The notes beneath the pieces are model-generated. The model was not told where the DNA came from. It made no database searches and was given only the letters and a program-made list of their open reading frames with translations. DNA of 64,000 nucleotides from Phytophthora hibernalis. Taxonomy: Eukaryota; Oomycota; Peronosporomycetes; Peronosporales; Peronosporaceae. The stretch lies in contig JAAKBF010000306.1 in the NCBI GenBank assembly GCA_012656075.1, forward strand, positions 1 to 64,000, given 5' to 3'. This document shows positions 1 through 12,284 of this stretch, piece after piece. A program made the position numbers and the translations under genes. The stretch's first letter is position 1, and each line of letters starts with the position of its first letter.

Positions 1-106
1 CGACACAAGAATGTCAACCTCTGAAAGAATAGCGCCGCTGACCTGACGCAAGTCACCACGTGGCGTAGACTACCAAGAAGCTTTTCCAGATCCGACTTTG
101 ACGTGT

Positions 107-1297
107 TTAGTGGACAGCATGCCTTCGACGCGCAAGAGGGCTTTCGCAATCTTCTCCGGTGGCAATCGCCACGTAAGATAACGGAATATTCCAATGCAGA
201 CCGAGTGCTTTACCGGTGGTTTGCCAGGTCGTAAGTTTGTCTTCATTAATCGCTTCGGGACCGAGGATCATGATCATTGCTTCGCGTAGCGCAAGATCGG
301 CCTCAAAGTCGAGTGCCGATGTCTGCTTCGATGGCGTTATGGTCATCACACCACTTCTTTGCGTCAAAGGGCTGAGCCGCATGAGCTGGTTGTGCTGGCC
401 AGTTGGGTTTAGCTGTGGAGTACAGATGCGCGATCGCACCGCCCGCGAGCCAATACTTCACAGGCGAAAGTGTCCACCCGAACGGGCAGGCAAGATCAAT
501 CACAAGAAGGTTCAGCTCACGAATAACCCCCGCAAACCTGCCAACATGATCCGCGTGAATAGGAACGTTGCGAAAGGCTCCATTTATATCTCCCGATAGC
601 AGTTTGGTGTGACCAGGAGATTCGGATTCAACTTCCAGGACTCGACGTGCCAACGCGTGTGGCCCGTCGTACTGAATAGTGACCGCTCCGTCGTCGACGG
701 TGTTGTCGTTAACGGAATGCCCGACCGGGTATGAGAAATCATGGATCATCCGGACATCCTCAAGAAGACACGAAGAGCCCATCGGTGCTGCTCCAAATGG
801 ACTGCACGTGATGCCCGGCAGAGTGTTGAGTAGATCCAAATCGAGAACGAGGTACTGGTTCCGGTCCTGACCTTTGCGAATGCTTTTCAAAATCGATTGC
901 ATCGCCACTGACGCTGAGGCGTGGTTGGGAGGAGGTATCTTCTGAGTATGAAATTCATCTTCCCACGTCGGGATAACTCCATGACGTACCACATCTTCCC
1001 ACGCTGCGCGGTACTTGTATGAGGACCACCCAGGCGAATGACTTGGAATTTCCAGTGCCTTATTCGGGCGAGGATCGCTGTCCGACTCCCCCGGAGAAGT
1101 CGAATGAATTGGGGTAGAGACATGCCAGACCGACGAAGGAACTCGCTAAACACGCGCTGCTTCTCCGCATCCACTTGTGCACCACGATCACTGACAGGTC
1201 TGGTGCTGTGCAAATCGGCTGATGAAAGTTGCAATCCGCTCTCTTCGAGTCGGGTGGCAAGTCGGCCTTGTGCAACCGCATTAGCATGCTCTAGCAT
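107..1297 (-). pseudogene. Reverse transcriptase of the DIRS-like element
   Basis: Three minus-strand frames (1297-887, 992-303, 439-107) join into one RT. Visible landmarks are QYLVLDLDLL and SPFGAAP before the palm, IHDFSYPVGHSVND, GDINGAFRNVPIH (first catalytic Asp), LACPFGWTLSP, and WCDDHNAIEADIG, the YxDD-equivalent box with the two catalytic Asp. After it come ILGPEAINEDK and KALGLHW, the thumb/connection. Breaks lie near 890-990 and 305. The WCDD box and SVND stretch are characteristic of a repeat family in Phytophthora, known to me as DIRS/Ngaro-like. Polymerization residues remain, but frames are broken. Confidence 0.65.
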
Positions 1298-1911
1298 TCG
1301 TAGACGAACCTGGAGTGTTGCCGAGTAGGCTCGTAGCCGTCTCTAAATTCATCGGCCTCGAGAGGATTCACAAGGGTTGGTGAGATTGTTCGCTTCTTAG
1401 AGGGCAATGGCGTAACTTCTCGGCACGACACCGTGCGATTGGTGTTGCCAGCCACCGAAGGAGAATTTACGATACAACCGCCCTCACTCGACGTATCGGC
1501 TGACCACGCAGTCGTACAAAAAGTGTTTGGGGTACCAGTAGAGCTCGCGGCCCTACCACTGGCTTTTGGGGTACCAGCAGAGCTCGTAGCCCTACCACTA
1601 GCTTTGACAGTACCAGCAGAGCTCGAGGCCCTACCACTGGCTTTTGCTGTCACCGGACTATTGACGGTAGACAACGTGGAGCGCATCCAATCCTGCCGTG
1701 AATCAGCGATAGGCTCCGTCCATCGATAATAAATTGGCTCTCTAGTAGCGTCCGTGCGTTGAGGCCAGGGAACGCTGTTTTGATGAGCATCGGCCACGCG
1801 TGGACCGGATAGCAGCTTCACAGGAGCGACTGGAACCGGTGACCTACTTTGAAACTCCTGGGTAGGAAGTTCAGCAGGCTCCTTAAACGCAACAAGAGAG
1901 CCAAGAAAACA

Positions 1912-2889
1912 TCAGGCTTGATCGGGTACGACAGTGATGTCCACAAAATCTGGCTTGAAGCCTCCATAATGCTGAGTAATGAGATCGCGGATTGAAGCAG
2001 GAATACTGTCGGGGTGGAAGTGGCCTCGTCGGCGCGAGAAACAGCCATCCCGTCTGCTGGGGTAACACATCTTGGAAAGATGCTTCATACAGAGGCGCTT
2101 ACCATTGAGCTCAGGTACCCTTTGCACCATGTCGGCAGTGATTTCTGGACGCTCGTGCTTGACATCTTTGACTTTGCGGTGAGGTTCATGTTGCCGTGGA
2201 GCCCCTCTGGTGTTTCTACTCGGTCCATTTCGCGTTGCCGCCGCTGCAGCCATTTGATGCTCCGAGTGCGTGAGGCGACACTCGCTCACCACCTGAATCA
2301 GCTTTGAGAACGATGCGTCACCCTCTCGGAAAGCACAGTGTACTACCTGTGCAGCGCTGCTGTGGCCCTGTGCAAGCAGCAAGCGTACGCATTCAAAACG
2401 TTCGTCGATCCAATTAATGAGCTCACTGCGTGCTGCAGGGATTCCGAAGTTTCTGCCAAGCGTGGAGCGTGAAAGCTTGCGTATAAAAACTTGTGCCTCC
2501 TCAAGCAGTGTCGAGAGAAATGGCTGGTAGGCAATTTTGACGACTGCGGCCAAACCTCCAAGAGCATCGACGACAGTAGCGAGATCCCCAGCTGCCGAAG
2601 GACAAGGTAACTTGTTCTTCCTCGAAAAATCCGACATATCGCTTGCGGCCCGACGTTCCCGACGCTCTATGTCGGAGAGACTCACAAAGTGCATAACATA
2701 TAAGCCTTGAGGGGCAAAATCCCAGCTGAAGAATCCACGAATGACGGCGGGCGTCTGCAGTGACATCTGAAGCATTTCAAGCAGAAGTTGAGCGCCCATG
2801 CAAGCGTACGAACCGTTCACAAGGTGACGATGGATCTGACGTTTCATTGCTGTCGGGCGAAATTGAGCTTGACTGTCAGTTGTAAGCAC
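1912..2889 (-). pseudogene. gag-like protein of the DIRS-like element
   Basis: An open frame of 325 codons. The C-terminal third has a Cys/His-rich cluster (CMKHLSKMC, then DGCFSRRRGHFHP) that looks like a CCCH-type nucleic-acid binding knuckle, as expected for a retroelement capsid/nucleocapsid protein. The N-terminal half is helical, with no recognised enzyme motif. The start is not certain: translation upstream (3336-2971) continues a related acidic segment in another frame (a run of D/S residues near 3100), so the gag was probably longer and has been split by frameshifts. Assignment rests on position upstream of the RT and on the knuckle. Confidence 0.5.
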
Positions 2890-3398
2890 ACTAAGACCTT
2901 GGAAGCTGCGTTCGTCTCCAGGGTCTGGTTCATCGATATCAACCGGTCAATGTTGCGGATCATCGTCGGGTTATGCGTGTACGTCCCACGCAACGCCATC
3001 AGTGAGTCGATATCCTCGGAGGCGTCCCCGAGCGCGCTTTCGCGAGGCGCTCGGTACCATAAGCGGCTGAGCCGGTGTCATCTGGGCTGCCCCGATGGCG
3101 ATTGCCGGGGTCGCTACCGGGTCGTCATCGTCATCGGAATCGCTAAGAAGATCATGCGAGACAATGGGCACCGGGGGCGTTCTAACAGCACTTGCTTCTG
3201 CCTCTGGGTCAGCGGTGGTGTTGACCCCACTCACCGAGCCGTCAAAAACAGAATCACCAAGCACCAAATTACGTGGTGTTCGCCGCCCGCATTGCTTGTA
3301 GTACATGAACCCAAGCAGGTATTTAGTATTCACCACTCGAATGGAACCGGTGGAGCCGTCAAACAGAGGAATTGCTTTTGTTTCGTCAATGAGGGGTC

Positions 3399-4073
3399 TC
3401 AGGATAGTTTTTGATCGGCGCGTGGCTCGGGTATGACGCCACGAAAGTGATTGTGAGCCGATTCATGAACATGCTGCATCTCGGCTGTCATCAAGTCACA
3501 CGCCGACCGGCCGATACAGGGCCGCAACGCATATGGCACGTACGCCAAGTGCTGGATCTCGGTGTGTCGGAAGTGTACAGGTTCCACAACACCGTCGAAA
3601 CAAATGTGGAGCACACCCGAACTAGTGTCCGGGTCCCACGAATATCCGTACACAGCGCCGTTGGTCCGCGGTTGTATGATGCCCTTGCAATGCACACACA
3701 GCTGCCCACGTAAGTACCGATGCCAGAGGCAGCCTCCGCTGCAGAGACTGTGTGCAATGACACATCAGAGCTTGGAAGAGGAAAGCTTGCGTCCGACAGC
3801 TCGCGCCAGCGGCCGCTATTGACGCGATCCATATTGACGGAGCTAGCTGGAGCAGCGTTGGGAGGAAGTGATGCACGGCCGTAGCAGTAACCTTCCGTAG
3901 AAAGAAGCCCAGGTTTGAAGTAACCGAACGTTGCGTGAGCTGCCATTCTTGAGAGGTCCTGAAGTCGTCGGCGAAGAGGTGTTCAAAGGGTCGCGTGAGA
4001 GCTCCTTAGAAATTTGGTGAATGACTAGACTCTCGGTGCCCGGGAAAGAGGGGTTTCGCTTCCCTACCTTCAT
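3399..4073 (-). pseudogene. N-terminal gag-region fragment of the DIRS-like element
   Basis: Overlapping minus-strand frames (4073-3843, 3946-3491, 3695-3399) give one protein-like path if frameshifts near 3850 and 3680 are allowed. The last piece contains a compact segment around GYSWDPDTSSGVLHICFDG that looks like a small beta-barrel (Tudor/SH3-like) fold, but I cannot name a family. It lies directly upstream of the acidic linker and knuckle-bearing gag ORF in the same orientation, so it is most simply the element's 5' coding end. Confidence 0.35.
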
Positions 4074-4498
4074 CTCGACTACGGTGGTTACGAAACCACC
4101 AATGTACTTCGAAGTACATGTATTAGCAACATGTTAGTTGAAGAAGTGTGAAGGAATCCTAACCTAAATTCATCGATCTACATGTAGCATCACTTCGCTT
4201 CTAATTAAATGGTTGCTACTTGTTACTATGCCAATCATGCCTGCGTATTTACTCAAACGAAACCCCTTTCTTATCCATAGACCACCGGGAGTAATAATTT
4301 CCCTAAATTTTGTTGGCCAAGATACCTACAGGAAATGTTTCGTTCATACTGCACGAATAGATGTTTGTTGTTGTCGTATTATACGGATTATTGTGTTACA
4401 TGCTTCCGCCGAACTCTAATAACCATCCATGATCGACTGTTTCTTCCGTTCATGTACATCCCCTGGATGCTCTGCTCTTTCTCTACGTCCTTCTTCTC
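4074..4498. other. Spacer between DIRS-like element and LINE
   Basis: No coding region is supported. It contains two copies of the octamer TACATGTA (4115-4122 and 4179-4186) and a 14-bp palindrome GTACTTCGAAGTAC around 4104-4117. It is AT-richer than its surroundings and may include the untranslated ends of one or both flanking elements. Confidence 0.4.
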
Positions 4499-7400
4499 CT
4501 ATCTGCCAATAACTCCAGGCCTCGAGTCCCCACACCACTGTCGACCTGTTCTTTCCCACCAGTGACTTACGTCGTTTTGTTGCCTGCTGTCGGCCCCATC
4601 TAGCAGCTGATGCTGCCCCTGGTCCCCCTCCGTGTCAATAGTGACACTTCGTTTATTGTCCATAGCGTAATTGGCGATCCAGTCCGCTGTTGCATTGTAT
4701 TGCCGATAATGATGACTCCACGTTTCAACTCGACATACGCCAACCTCTGCGATATCCGGTACCAATGCTGCATTCGCTTGGACTTTGGTTTCGTTTTGTT
4801 CTTCATCCATCCGATAATCAGAGGACTGCCCCCAACTATGTGTATGTTTCTCCATCCCTTCTGTACCGCCTCGCTAACAACCGCTGTAGTCCCACGAATT
4901 CAGCTAGATTATTAGTCGTCAGTTGACCGCCCAAAGCCGTTGCAGCTACCCATGTCACTTCACCCGTTGCATCTGATGCTGTGTCTCCCTGAAAAGCTAT
5001 GTTCAGGATAAGGCTTCCACTGCCTCCGGGCCCAGGGTTGCCTCGAGATCCCCTTCAAAGAAGCCCACCTTGATAGGACCACCTCCACTCGCCATTAGTG
5101 TGCATCTTGGTGTCTCTCTGCTCCATTCTGCAATGAGAAAATTAACCGCATTTACTCTTTGTGCTGACGTTTCATTATAAGGAGACAGATCGAACTTGTA
5201 TCGCCATCCCGCTTCAACCAGTGCGTGTCGTAGCGCCACCATTGCCTCTTCCACCGAAATCTGCTGCGTTCCTGTTGCGTAAATTCTGTTCACGTTCCAG
5301 CGCCAGATTGCTGTTTCGTGAGTGCGCAGCCACCTGCCCACAAGTCCTGTAGGATATCAGTCATTCCTTCCCACTCTTTGTCTGTATGTCCGGCTCCCCA
5401 TTGTGCAATCCATTCTGGCACTCTTCGTAGTTGTAAACTTAAAAAACATAAGTGTCTCCTCATTTGACCTCTCCGTCGTGTCATTTTCCACCACTTTCAT
5501 CTTCCAACATGTGAGTAGTACGTTCCAGAAAGCGACCGCCTCTGGGCACTCCCAGATCAAATGCGCTGCTCCTTGGTTCTTCAAGCCTCGACATTCCGCT
5601 GTTCCTAACCATCTGGCTGCAGCTTCGCTCACTTGCTCCTTTCCGATTTCCCAAGGCATCTTCTGCGTTGTAAAACCCCATGTGTGCACCAGTTCATGCG
5701 GCTCCTCCTTCGTTAGTGCGAAGAGGTGGTGCTGGGTGGGCTATGACGAGCTCGTCCTCATCCCTTCCCCGAAAAATCACCTCGGGAAAGTTAGCTATGA
5801 TATTGCTGCACAATTCCTTATAAGTGGCCGCCAATTGCGGATTCACTGGGCACGTGTGCATCACTGGCTGGAATAAAACCTGGCCCTGACCAACCCACGT
5901 GATATGTAGTAGGTCCTTGAAAGTGGCTCAGACGAGTGGGCCACCAACTTCGTGAACTGCTCCCACTGCAAAACGTGTCCAGCTACATCCACAGACGCAG
6001 CGCCTGTAATTTCATGGTCTACTATGAATGTCCCTCGTTCTTGTTCTTAATTGTTCTCATTGTCGATATGATCGGACCCGTGCATACTACCATGAGTCCT
6101 TCATGGTGCGATCGGAAAGCGACTCCATCCGTCGATCTCAATGTCATTCTTAGTTGTCTGCCTTTTTGTTCTTTATTGGGTCCAGTTGTTCTCGTTGAGT
6201 CATCTCCCACTGCAACTATTGTCGTCCTGAGCTCCAGAGACCTGCCTTATGCAGGCCTTTTGGCTCCTTGAGCGTGGTGGATAGCTGACATCCATACCCT
6301 CCTTCTCGCAGTTGCATTAATTCGCCAGTGATGTGTATAAGTGGCTTAGTGGCCAAACCCCATGTCGCTACCGTCGTTGCACTCATCGCTGCCAATTCTG
6401 TCATCAAATGAGGCACTCCACCCCCTCTTTTATCGCCAACTTCGCCACCTCCATCTGTATCCATCCTGCTGGTGTTTGATCTGGCTGTGCAAAGGTCGAC
6501 TTCCATACGTAGTTGCGTATTCTCCGGTCTGCCTGTTGGATGATGTCTTCTGTGGGCCATGCGTGCCTCGCTACATATAGTAGCTTTGGTATTACTATGG
6601 CTGCTGCAATTGTTGCTCGTTGTTGGGCGGTATTGGTCTTTTGTTCCGCTGAAACCAGTCGAATTGTGAGTGCCTGAAAAGCACGATCCCAAGCTGATGC
6701 GACCGTGTCTCCAGTCCCCGCCACATGACCTAGATACCTCACTGTCTCCACTTCCTTTACGGGTTGTTGCAGAAACACGTCATCTGCCTGCTCCGGACAG
6801 CCCTGATCCCCTGGGTCTCCAAGCCGTATGGCAACTAATTTTTACACATTCAACATCAATCCTGATACCTTCGAGCTGCAGCTATCGCTGCGCCTTGCAT
6901 GTTCCTGTTTGCGATATAGATCGCTGTATCATCCGCGTATCCTGCTACTTTTATATTTGCTGCTGCCTTACCACTCATGAGGTGTATTCCTTGCAGTCGC
7001 TCATCAGATTCGACCTCATCATACAATAAATCGACCACTATGCTGAAAAGCAGCGGGGCCAAAAGACAACCCTGCCGAATCCCGCTTGTGACCCCGGTCT
7101 CTTTTGATAGCTCTCCATTTGCAAGAACTCGAACTGTGGTGTCCTTGTGAATGACCGTGATGATTCTGCAAAAATTCTCTGGGAATCCCTTTGCCCTTAA
7201 TACAGCAAGTAAAAGTCTCTATCCAAGGAATCATTAGCTTTGGCGAAGTCGAGCATGAACGCTTACGCCTCCGTCATGTGAGTACCTTGTTGACCTGCTT
7301 GTTTCACTGCTTTAAAGAAGTCTATCGCCTCGTGGATCGTTCTACCTGGTATAAATCCATATTGTGTGTCGTGCACTAAGTGTACCACCACCTTCCGTAG

Positions 7401-8564
7401 TCTCCCAGCTAAAATTCTTGTGAAGAACTTGTATGTCTGTAATTTAAAGGATTACTTGCGTCTCCTCCTTTGCCAATGCAAAAGATAAAAGCTTCCACAA
7501 AAGATTTCGGTGTCGTGCCTGTTTCCATTGCATTGTTGAAAATTTTCGTTAAAGTTGGCACCAATGCCTCCCCATGATCCACGTACCAGTCGTTGCTCAA
7601 CAAATCAGGCCCGCATGCTTTGCCTCGCTTGCACTTAGTAGTGGCCTTCGACACCTCCTCATCCGTTATCCGATCGTCCAGCTCTCATAAATCCACTGAT
7701 TTCCATCAACCCTTCAGTCTGTCGATGTATTCGTCTACCGATTCTTTTGCCTCTGCCGCCCCAATTAATATTGGTTCCCAGCTTTCTGCTAATATGTCAG
7801 CTTTTTGTTGTGAGTGCAGTTGTGATCCTTGTACTGCTCAGATAAGATGAGGTATCGTATTGTCTCCAAACTTGTTGCATATTCTTCGATAAAACTGTTT
7901 GGTTGTTTTCTTTGAACTCCAGGCTGAGTTGGCCCCAAGATTCGTCGCCTCAGTGCTCCTCTCTCTCCTTGCACTTATGCTAACTCGTTAATGTGTTGTT
8001 GTCTGCGTTCTTGTTGTTGCGGCGACGTGTAGTCACACCGCTCCAAACTCACCTTGATTCTTCAAATCTTTTGTCGAAAACCCCTATTTGTTCGGCGCCG
8101 TGCCTCCGTCTTCACACGCAACAAGTCTCCTCATAACTCAGTTTTAAATAGGTCCCATATCTCTGCGCTGTTGACTTCGCTGCCGCTCTGCAATTCTTCT
8201 GCCAGCTGCTGTAGTCCATGCTTTATCATACTCTGTGTTGCCGCCTCGGCATACGGCGGTGGCGGATATAGTTTGGGTCTACGTCGCACTCTGATTATTC
8301 CTTGGGGTGAATGCAACTCCATGATCACTCCCGGTGGTCGGCCTGAGAAAAGGACTCCACCACCGATATGCCTCGCAGGAGGTTCCGCTCTGCTGCTGTG
8401 ATATACCACCGATCGATTCTTGACGACCCGATCTTCCCCTCCGCGGTGTGATGCTTGTGGGTACGGTACTCGTCCGCATATTTTGTTCTTGAGTACAAAA
8501 CCAACGCATCGTTACAAAAGAAATTAACAAAAGCGGCTGTGTTGGGTATCAGCAGAGCTCGCAA
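4499..8564 (-). mobile_element. LINE (non-LTR retrotransposon) with RT and RNase H, 5'-truncated and decayed
   Basis: Minus-strand remnant read from 8564 down. The 5' part is the end of an apurinic-type endonuclease (SSRIDRWYIT, then SQADHRE, compare the SDHxxV box). Next is a linker (8409-8131), RT N-terminus (KACGPDLLSNDWY at 7600), RT palm with GYADDTAIYI (6920), thumb/connection (6778-6404), a Cys/His C-terminal segment (GLKNQGAAHLIWECPEA at about 5580), and a decayed RNase H starting GFFEGDLEATLGPE (5030) and ending YNATADWIANYAMD (4670). This order (EN, RT, zinc-binding, RNase H) is that of L1/Tad-like LINEs. Many stops and shifts mean it is inactive as assembled. No poly-A tail or target duplication was identified. 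Confidence 0.75.
6404..7654 (-). pseudogene. LINE reverse transcriptase core
   Basis: Frames 7654-7409, 7234-7019, 7062-6856 and 6778-6404 cover RT motifs 0-7. The first has the LINE signature KRGKACGPDLLSNDWY followed by NAMETGTTPKSFVEAFI. The YADD catalytic box (GYADDTAIYIANRN) is intact, and the segment after it (VRYLGHVAGTGDTVASAWDRA) is the thumb. The bridging region 7240-7410 is in other frames. The catalytic Asp pair is intact but the gene is in at least four pieces. Confidence 0.7.
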
Positions 8565-8608
8565 AGCCTACAAGCTATACATTCCTCACACATGAAAGAT
8601 TGAAGTGA

Positions 8609-10037
8609 GTGAATATTGAGCGTCTGGTTCCTGCTCCGGTAGCTGCCTTTCTCGATGAAGCCGACGTAGATCCAGACGGATACGCTACCCTTGGGCTAAC
8701 CTCGCACCAGGTAAATATCATTTTTGGGCAACTCCAAACAGCAGCGGAGCCGTCGGGCGAGGACGAGCTCGAGCTGCCTGACTCATTTCGACGACAATTC
8801 GCTGTACCATCGATCGCGTTCATGACAGCAACCATCAGCCCGAAAGGAGGAGATGATATCACGCTGCGTTCCCTCTCGAAATGCTCAACCACCTCCACCC
8901 ATCTATGAGAAAGGCAAGATTCAAGAACCAAAGACGATTTAGGATCAGCCCGTACTAGCAGAAATGACCAGCTGTCATCCTGGAGGAGCTGAACACCATC
9001 TCGGATAATGCAACCTGGGAAGTTGTAAGAGCACCACCAAATGCGAATCTTATCACGGGCTAGTGGGTCTACAAACTGCAGTTTGGACGCGCCAGTGAGT
9101 TGTAGCGCTTTAAGCGCGGATTTAACCAAACGTTTGGCGTCGACTATCACATGACATTCGCACCCGTTCTAAAGATCACGAGTCACCCGCCTGCTGATTG
9201 TCCTTGCTATCATTTGGCGTGCACTGATCCGCCAAGGCGATGTGCCACATGCATACTTGCGTGCTGATTTAGATACTCCGATCTACATGCGTCCCCCACC
9301 AGGCCTGAAGTTGCAACGAGGCTGGGTTTTGCTGCTCAAGAAAGGATTGTACGGCCTCAAGCAGAGCGGGAAATTGTGGAATGATGACATGAACAAGTTC
9401 CTCACCGATCAAGGGTATCAACGAAACCAGCTCGACGCTTGCCTGTATTTTCGCCGAAATGACCGCAACAAACTATCCGTACTTGGCCTCTACGTCGACG
9501 ATATACTCGTCGTGAGTGAAGATCCGGCTGACTCGGTATGGATCATGACGAAGCTGGGGAGTTCAACGAGAAAGATTTGGGCATTGCAGAAAAATTCATT
9601 GGACTGCACCTTCATCAGAGTAAGAAAGGCATCATGCTTCATCAGAGATTCAACGAGGAGGCGATACTACGACGTGTCGGATTGGAGAATTGCCACCCTG
9701 TCAATACGACTCTCGGGCCGCTCAAGTACTACAAAGACCCAAAGTCGCCGCCCTTCCTGGATACCATGTAATGCAATAAATGGTGAGATCACTGGTTTGG
9801 CTGAGCAACTTCACGCGTCATGACATCAAAAGGGCTGTTAATTACCTTGCAAGATTTGTTTCGTGTCCGACTGAAGCACATTGGCGTGAAATCAAATGGG
9901 CTCTCCGGTATTTCCGAGGAACGAGCAACTCTGGACTGCACCACAAGCTGGCATCGGACAAAACGGCAACGCTCAAGCCGAAACGATACTCAGACGCAGT
10001 TTGGGCATGTAAGGGGCCCTCCAATTTACATATGTAG
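8609..10037 (+). mobile_element. Ty1/copia pol fragment, decayed
   Basis: A plus-strand copia pol piece beginning in the linker before RT. The RT N-terminus is readable from about 8985 (ELNTISDNATWEVVRAPPNA) with a stop at about 9062, then VDYHMTFAPVLK. From 9242 the palm reads PHAYLRADLDTPIYMRPPPG, LYGLKQSGKLWN and the catalytic LYVDDILVV. A frameshift near 9540 moves to GIAEKFIGLHLHQSKKG, and a further break near 9775 to SLVWLSNFTRHDIKRAVNYLARF, typical of the copia RT-RNase H connection. It ends abruptly at about 10030 where a gypsy-type LTR begins, so it was probably truncated by that insertion. No copia LTR was seen. Confidence 0.75.
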
Positions 10038-10339
10038 GTAGATCTATATAGGTTGATATACACGGTAGGATCAAAAGCACATGGCTAGCGTGTGCGTCGC
10101 TGTCATCATATGATTGGTTGAAAGTGGGGAGCCAAACCCATTTCATCCAATCATGTGCTGACCTTCATTTGAGTGGTTCACATGGACCCAGGGTCACCCG
10201 CCCTGGTCCCAATAATAAAACAGAGTTGATTTAAAAAAATTACCACAGACTAAATACTTGGTCTCAGTATCACTGAGATACCGGACGCGTCCTCACTGCT
10301 ACGTGTAAGCTAGTCACGGTAGACACTTAGCCCGTTACA
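10033..10339 (+). repeat. Putative 5' LTR of a gypsy element
   Basis: The 307-bp interval starts TGTAGG and ends TTACA, giving TGTA/TACA terminal inverted bases. It contains a TATA-like run (10045), a CAATCATGTG box near 10150 and an AATAAAA polyadenylation-like signal near 10212, as an LTR in plus orientation would. It abuts the truncated copia fragment on the left and precedes a gypsy gag-pol on the right. No second copy lies in the window, so the exact ends are inferred. Confidence 0.5.
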
Positions 10340-10562
10340 CCTGGTGGTACTTTGTAGTCCTTCCCATAACCAAGTTCGAGATAAGTGAAGACCAATCCGT
10401 CGGACATCCAGTGATGACCCTGGAGCACGCGGCCTTCCCCATCTCACGTCTATTGAGTGGCAAGCGATGCACCGCCTCGCGGCGGTGTCCGGAGAGATCG
10501 TCGTCACGTCGCTGCTGAGCTCAGCGACTTCCGACCAACAGCGCCAAGCCATCCAATAGTTC

Positions 10563-11275
10563 ATGGATCGCGAGCTCACCAAAGCAAAGCGGCGAGTGTC
10601 AACTCCCTCGCAGGCATCTAAGCACAATGCCGTCAAGATGGAGACATCGTCTTATTCTGGCGTGGGTCCCGATCGCCTTCCTTTGAATCGCTGGTTCAGA
10701 GAAATCGACATCGCGATCGCCTCGAGACCAATCGAGGCGCCATCGCCCATGGTGAACTTCCTGCTGTACCGTTTATCCGGGAAGGCAAAGGAGTGGGCCC
10801 TTGGTAAACTCGTTGTCGACCAACATGCGTTCCGGACTCTTGGAGGCGCTCCAGAGTGACCTACGTCTCGCATTTGAGCCACCGCAGGACGAATCGCGTG
10901 TTCGAGCGACATTCTTTGCTCTGAAACAAGGCAAGATGTCAATGTGTGACTCGTCCAGAAGACAAGACACCTTGCATCGTGCATCATTACCAAGCCGATC
11001 GACATGGCTTCACAAGTCCATGTCTTTGTATGCGTGAAGGAATGACGCGATACTGTCTCACGCGGGCCGAGCCCGCCACGTTGGAAGAAGCATTCGCCCT
11101 CGTGTTACGCGAGGACTATGTGGTGACGTCGTCGTATGCTAAGATGACGCCTGCAGAGACTCAGGTGTCGGCACCCGAGCCAATACAGATCGACGCGATT
11201 GAAGCATCACAGAGCCGACAGGGGTCGACCTCTGACAGTGGGCGTGGTTCCCGAAGCGACAACTCGCTGGATTGA
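10563..11275 (+). pseudogene. Gypsy gag fragment
   Basis: Three overlapping plus frames (10563-10859, 10801-11037, 10946-11275) make one gag with two shifts. It has the retrotransposon gag signature: an RWF segment, the LSGKAKEWA helix and FEPPQDESRVRATFFALKQG, then LYMREGMTRYCLTRAEPATLEEAFALVLRED. No zinc knuckle is evident before the protease. Confidence 0.6.
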
Positions 11276-11464
11276 TTTCGCTGCGGGATGCTCGCGGCGG
11301 TGTGCCGCGCGCCGACACCAATCAACATAAACGCGACTCATGCCCCGTCCGACGATACGATCCCGGCCGCGCCAGCAAAACACGGCCGGGGCCAGTAGGC
11401 GGGGTGCCCTACTGGCTGGAATGGAGGTCCGTGTCCCCGGTGACAACCCGACCTCCTAGCCCCC

Positions 11465-12013
11465 GTGCTTTACGCACACTTCAATGCCATCACTGCCAGT
11501 GACGATGCGAGACTGATAATTGTCAGTCTTCATGTCACTGGCGCGCGGCGTCCCCTTCGCGAGCTCCCAGATTCTGGAGCGAAGAACAACTTCTTTCGTG
11601 CATCGTGCCTGTCTATCCTGCCCGCGGGTGTTCCCGTGCGTGATGTTCCCGGCGATGTTGTCATCAAGCTTGCAGATGTGAAGCCTCACCGCGTTGCGCG
11701 ACGAGCAGTTCCGCCGACGTATACGTTTGATGGCTTCCGTAGCAAAGACAACTTTATTGTGTTCGAAATGAACTACGCGTTTGATTGTATCCTGGATATC
11801 CCATGGCTGTCTCGGTATCAGCCCCAGAGCGACTGGTTGGCCCGATCAGTCAAGTGCCGCCGCGACTTCGATGTGAGCGAAGTCTTCACGCATCTCTTGG
11901 TGGCGCCAAGAGACTGGCCCCACTTCACAGTCGTGGATGGGACGTCCACGACGCACGTTGTGCGCAGAGCTAGCGATGGCCCTCTGTATGACTTGCGCAG
12001 TGCTCCTGACTGA
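11465..12013 (+). pseudogene. Gypsy aspartic protease fragment
   Basis: A 182-codon frame with the retropepsin active-site box DSGA (LPDSGAKNNF), and the typical downstream DCILDIPWLSRYQPQSDWL, which in gypsy elements is the second half of the protease fold ahead of the RT linker. The catalytic Asp is present. The frame stops at 12013 and continues in another frame into the tandem repeat. Confidence 0.6.
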
Positions 12014-12068
12014 CGCGGAAGTGCCAGATCACTTGCGCAGATACGCGAGTGTGAGAAGAGCAGTTAAG

Positions 12069-12284
12069 CATTCATCGCTCCCGCAGACGAAGGACGAGGT
12101 GATTGAGCAGCGGCTCCCACATTTCGACGAGGCGGGCGTGCATTCGTGGCTCCCGCAGACGAAGAATGAGGTGCTTGAGCAGCGGCTCCCACATTACCAC
12201 GAGGCGGGCGAGCATTCGTGGCTCCCGCAGACGAAGAACGAGGTGGTCGAGCAGCGGCTCCCACATTGCAACGCGACGGTTGAG
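12069..12284 (+). repeat. Three tandem 72-bp units in the gypsy pol linker
   Basis: Units start at 12069, 12141 and 12213 and are each 72 bp, encoding 24-residue repeats of the form HSWLPQTKNEVxEQRLPHxx. The third unit diverges in its last five codons. They keep the reading frame (in frame with 11937-12485), so the expansion may have been translated. They lie between protease and RT. Confidence 0.85.

Larger units (their letters stand above)
107..4073 (-). mobile_element. DIRS-like retrotransposon, decayed, running off the left window edge
   Basis: A minus-strand element read from about 4073 down to the window start. Its order is an N-terminal gag-type region (4073-2971, several frames), a gag-like ORF with a Cys/His cluster (2889-1912), a low-complexity linker (1821-1291) and a reverse transcriptase (1297-107). 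The RT block has the SVND and WCDDH signatures of the RT family abundant in Phytophthora that resembles DIRS/Ngaro elements. If this is DIRS-type, a tyrosine recombinase would lie beyond base 1, which cannot be seen. At least five frame breaks and no intact long ORF indicate a dead or error-laden copy. Element ends were not found. Confidence 0.6.

Noticed and set aside
8575..9150. Minus-strand ORF of 191 codons
   Set aside because: It is antisense to the copia RT linker, which has recognisable pol motifs on the plus strand.
10033..10339. LTR belonging to the copia fragment on its left
   Set aside because: The polyadenylation-like signal, orientation and position directly before gypsy gag favour a gypsy 5' LTR; no matching copia LTR was found.
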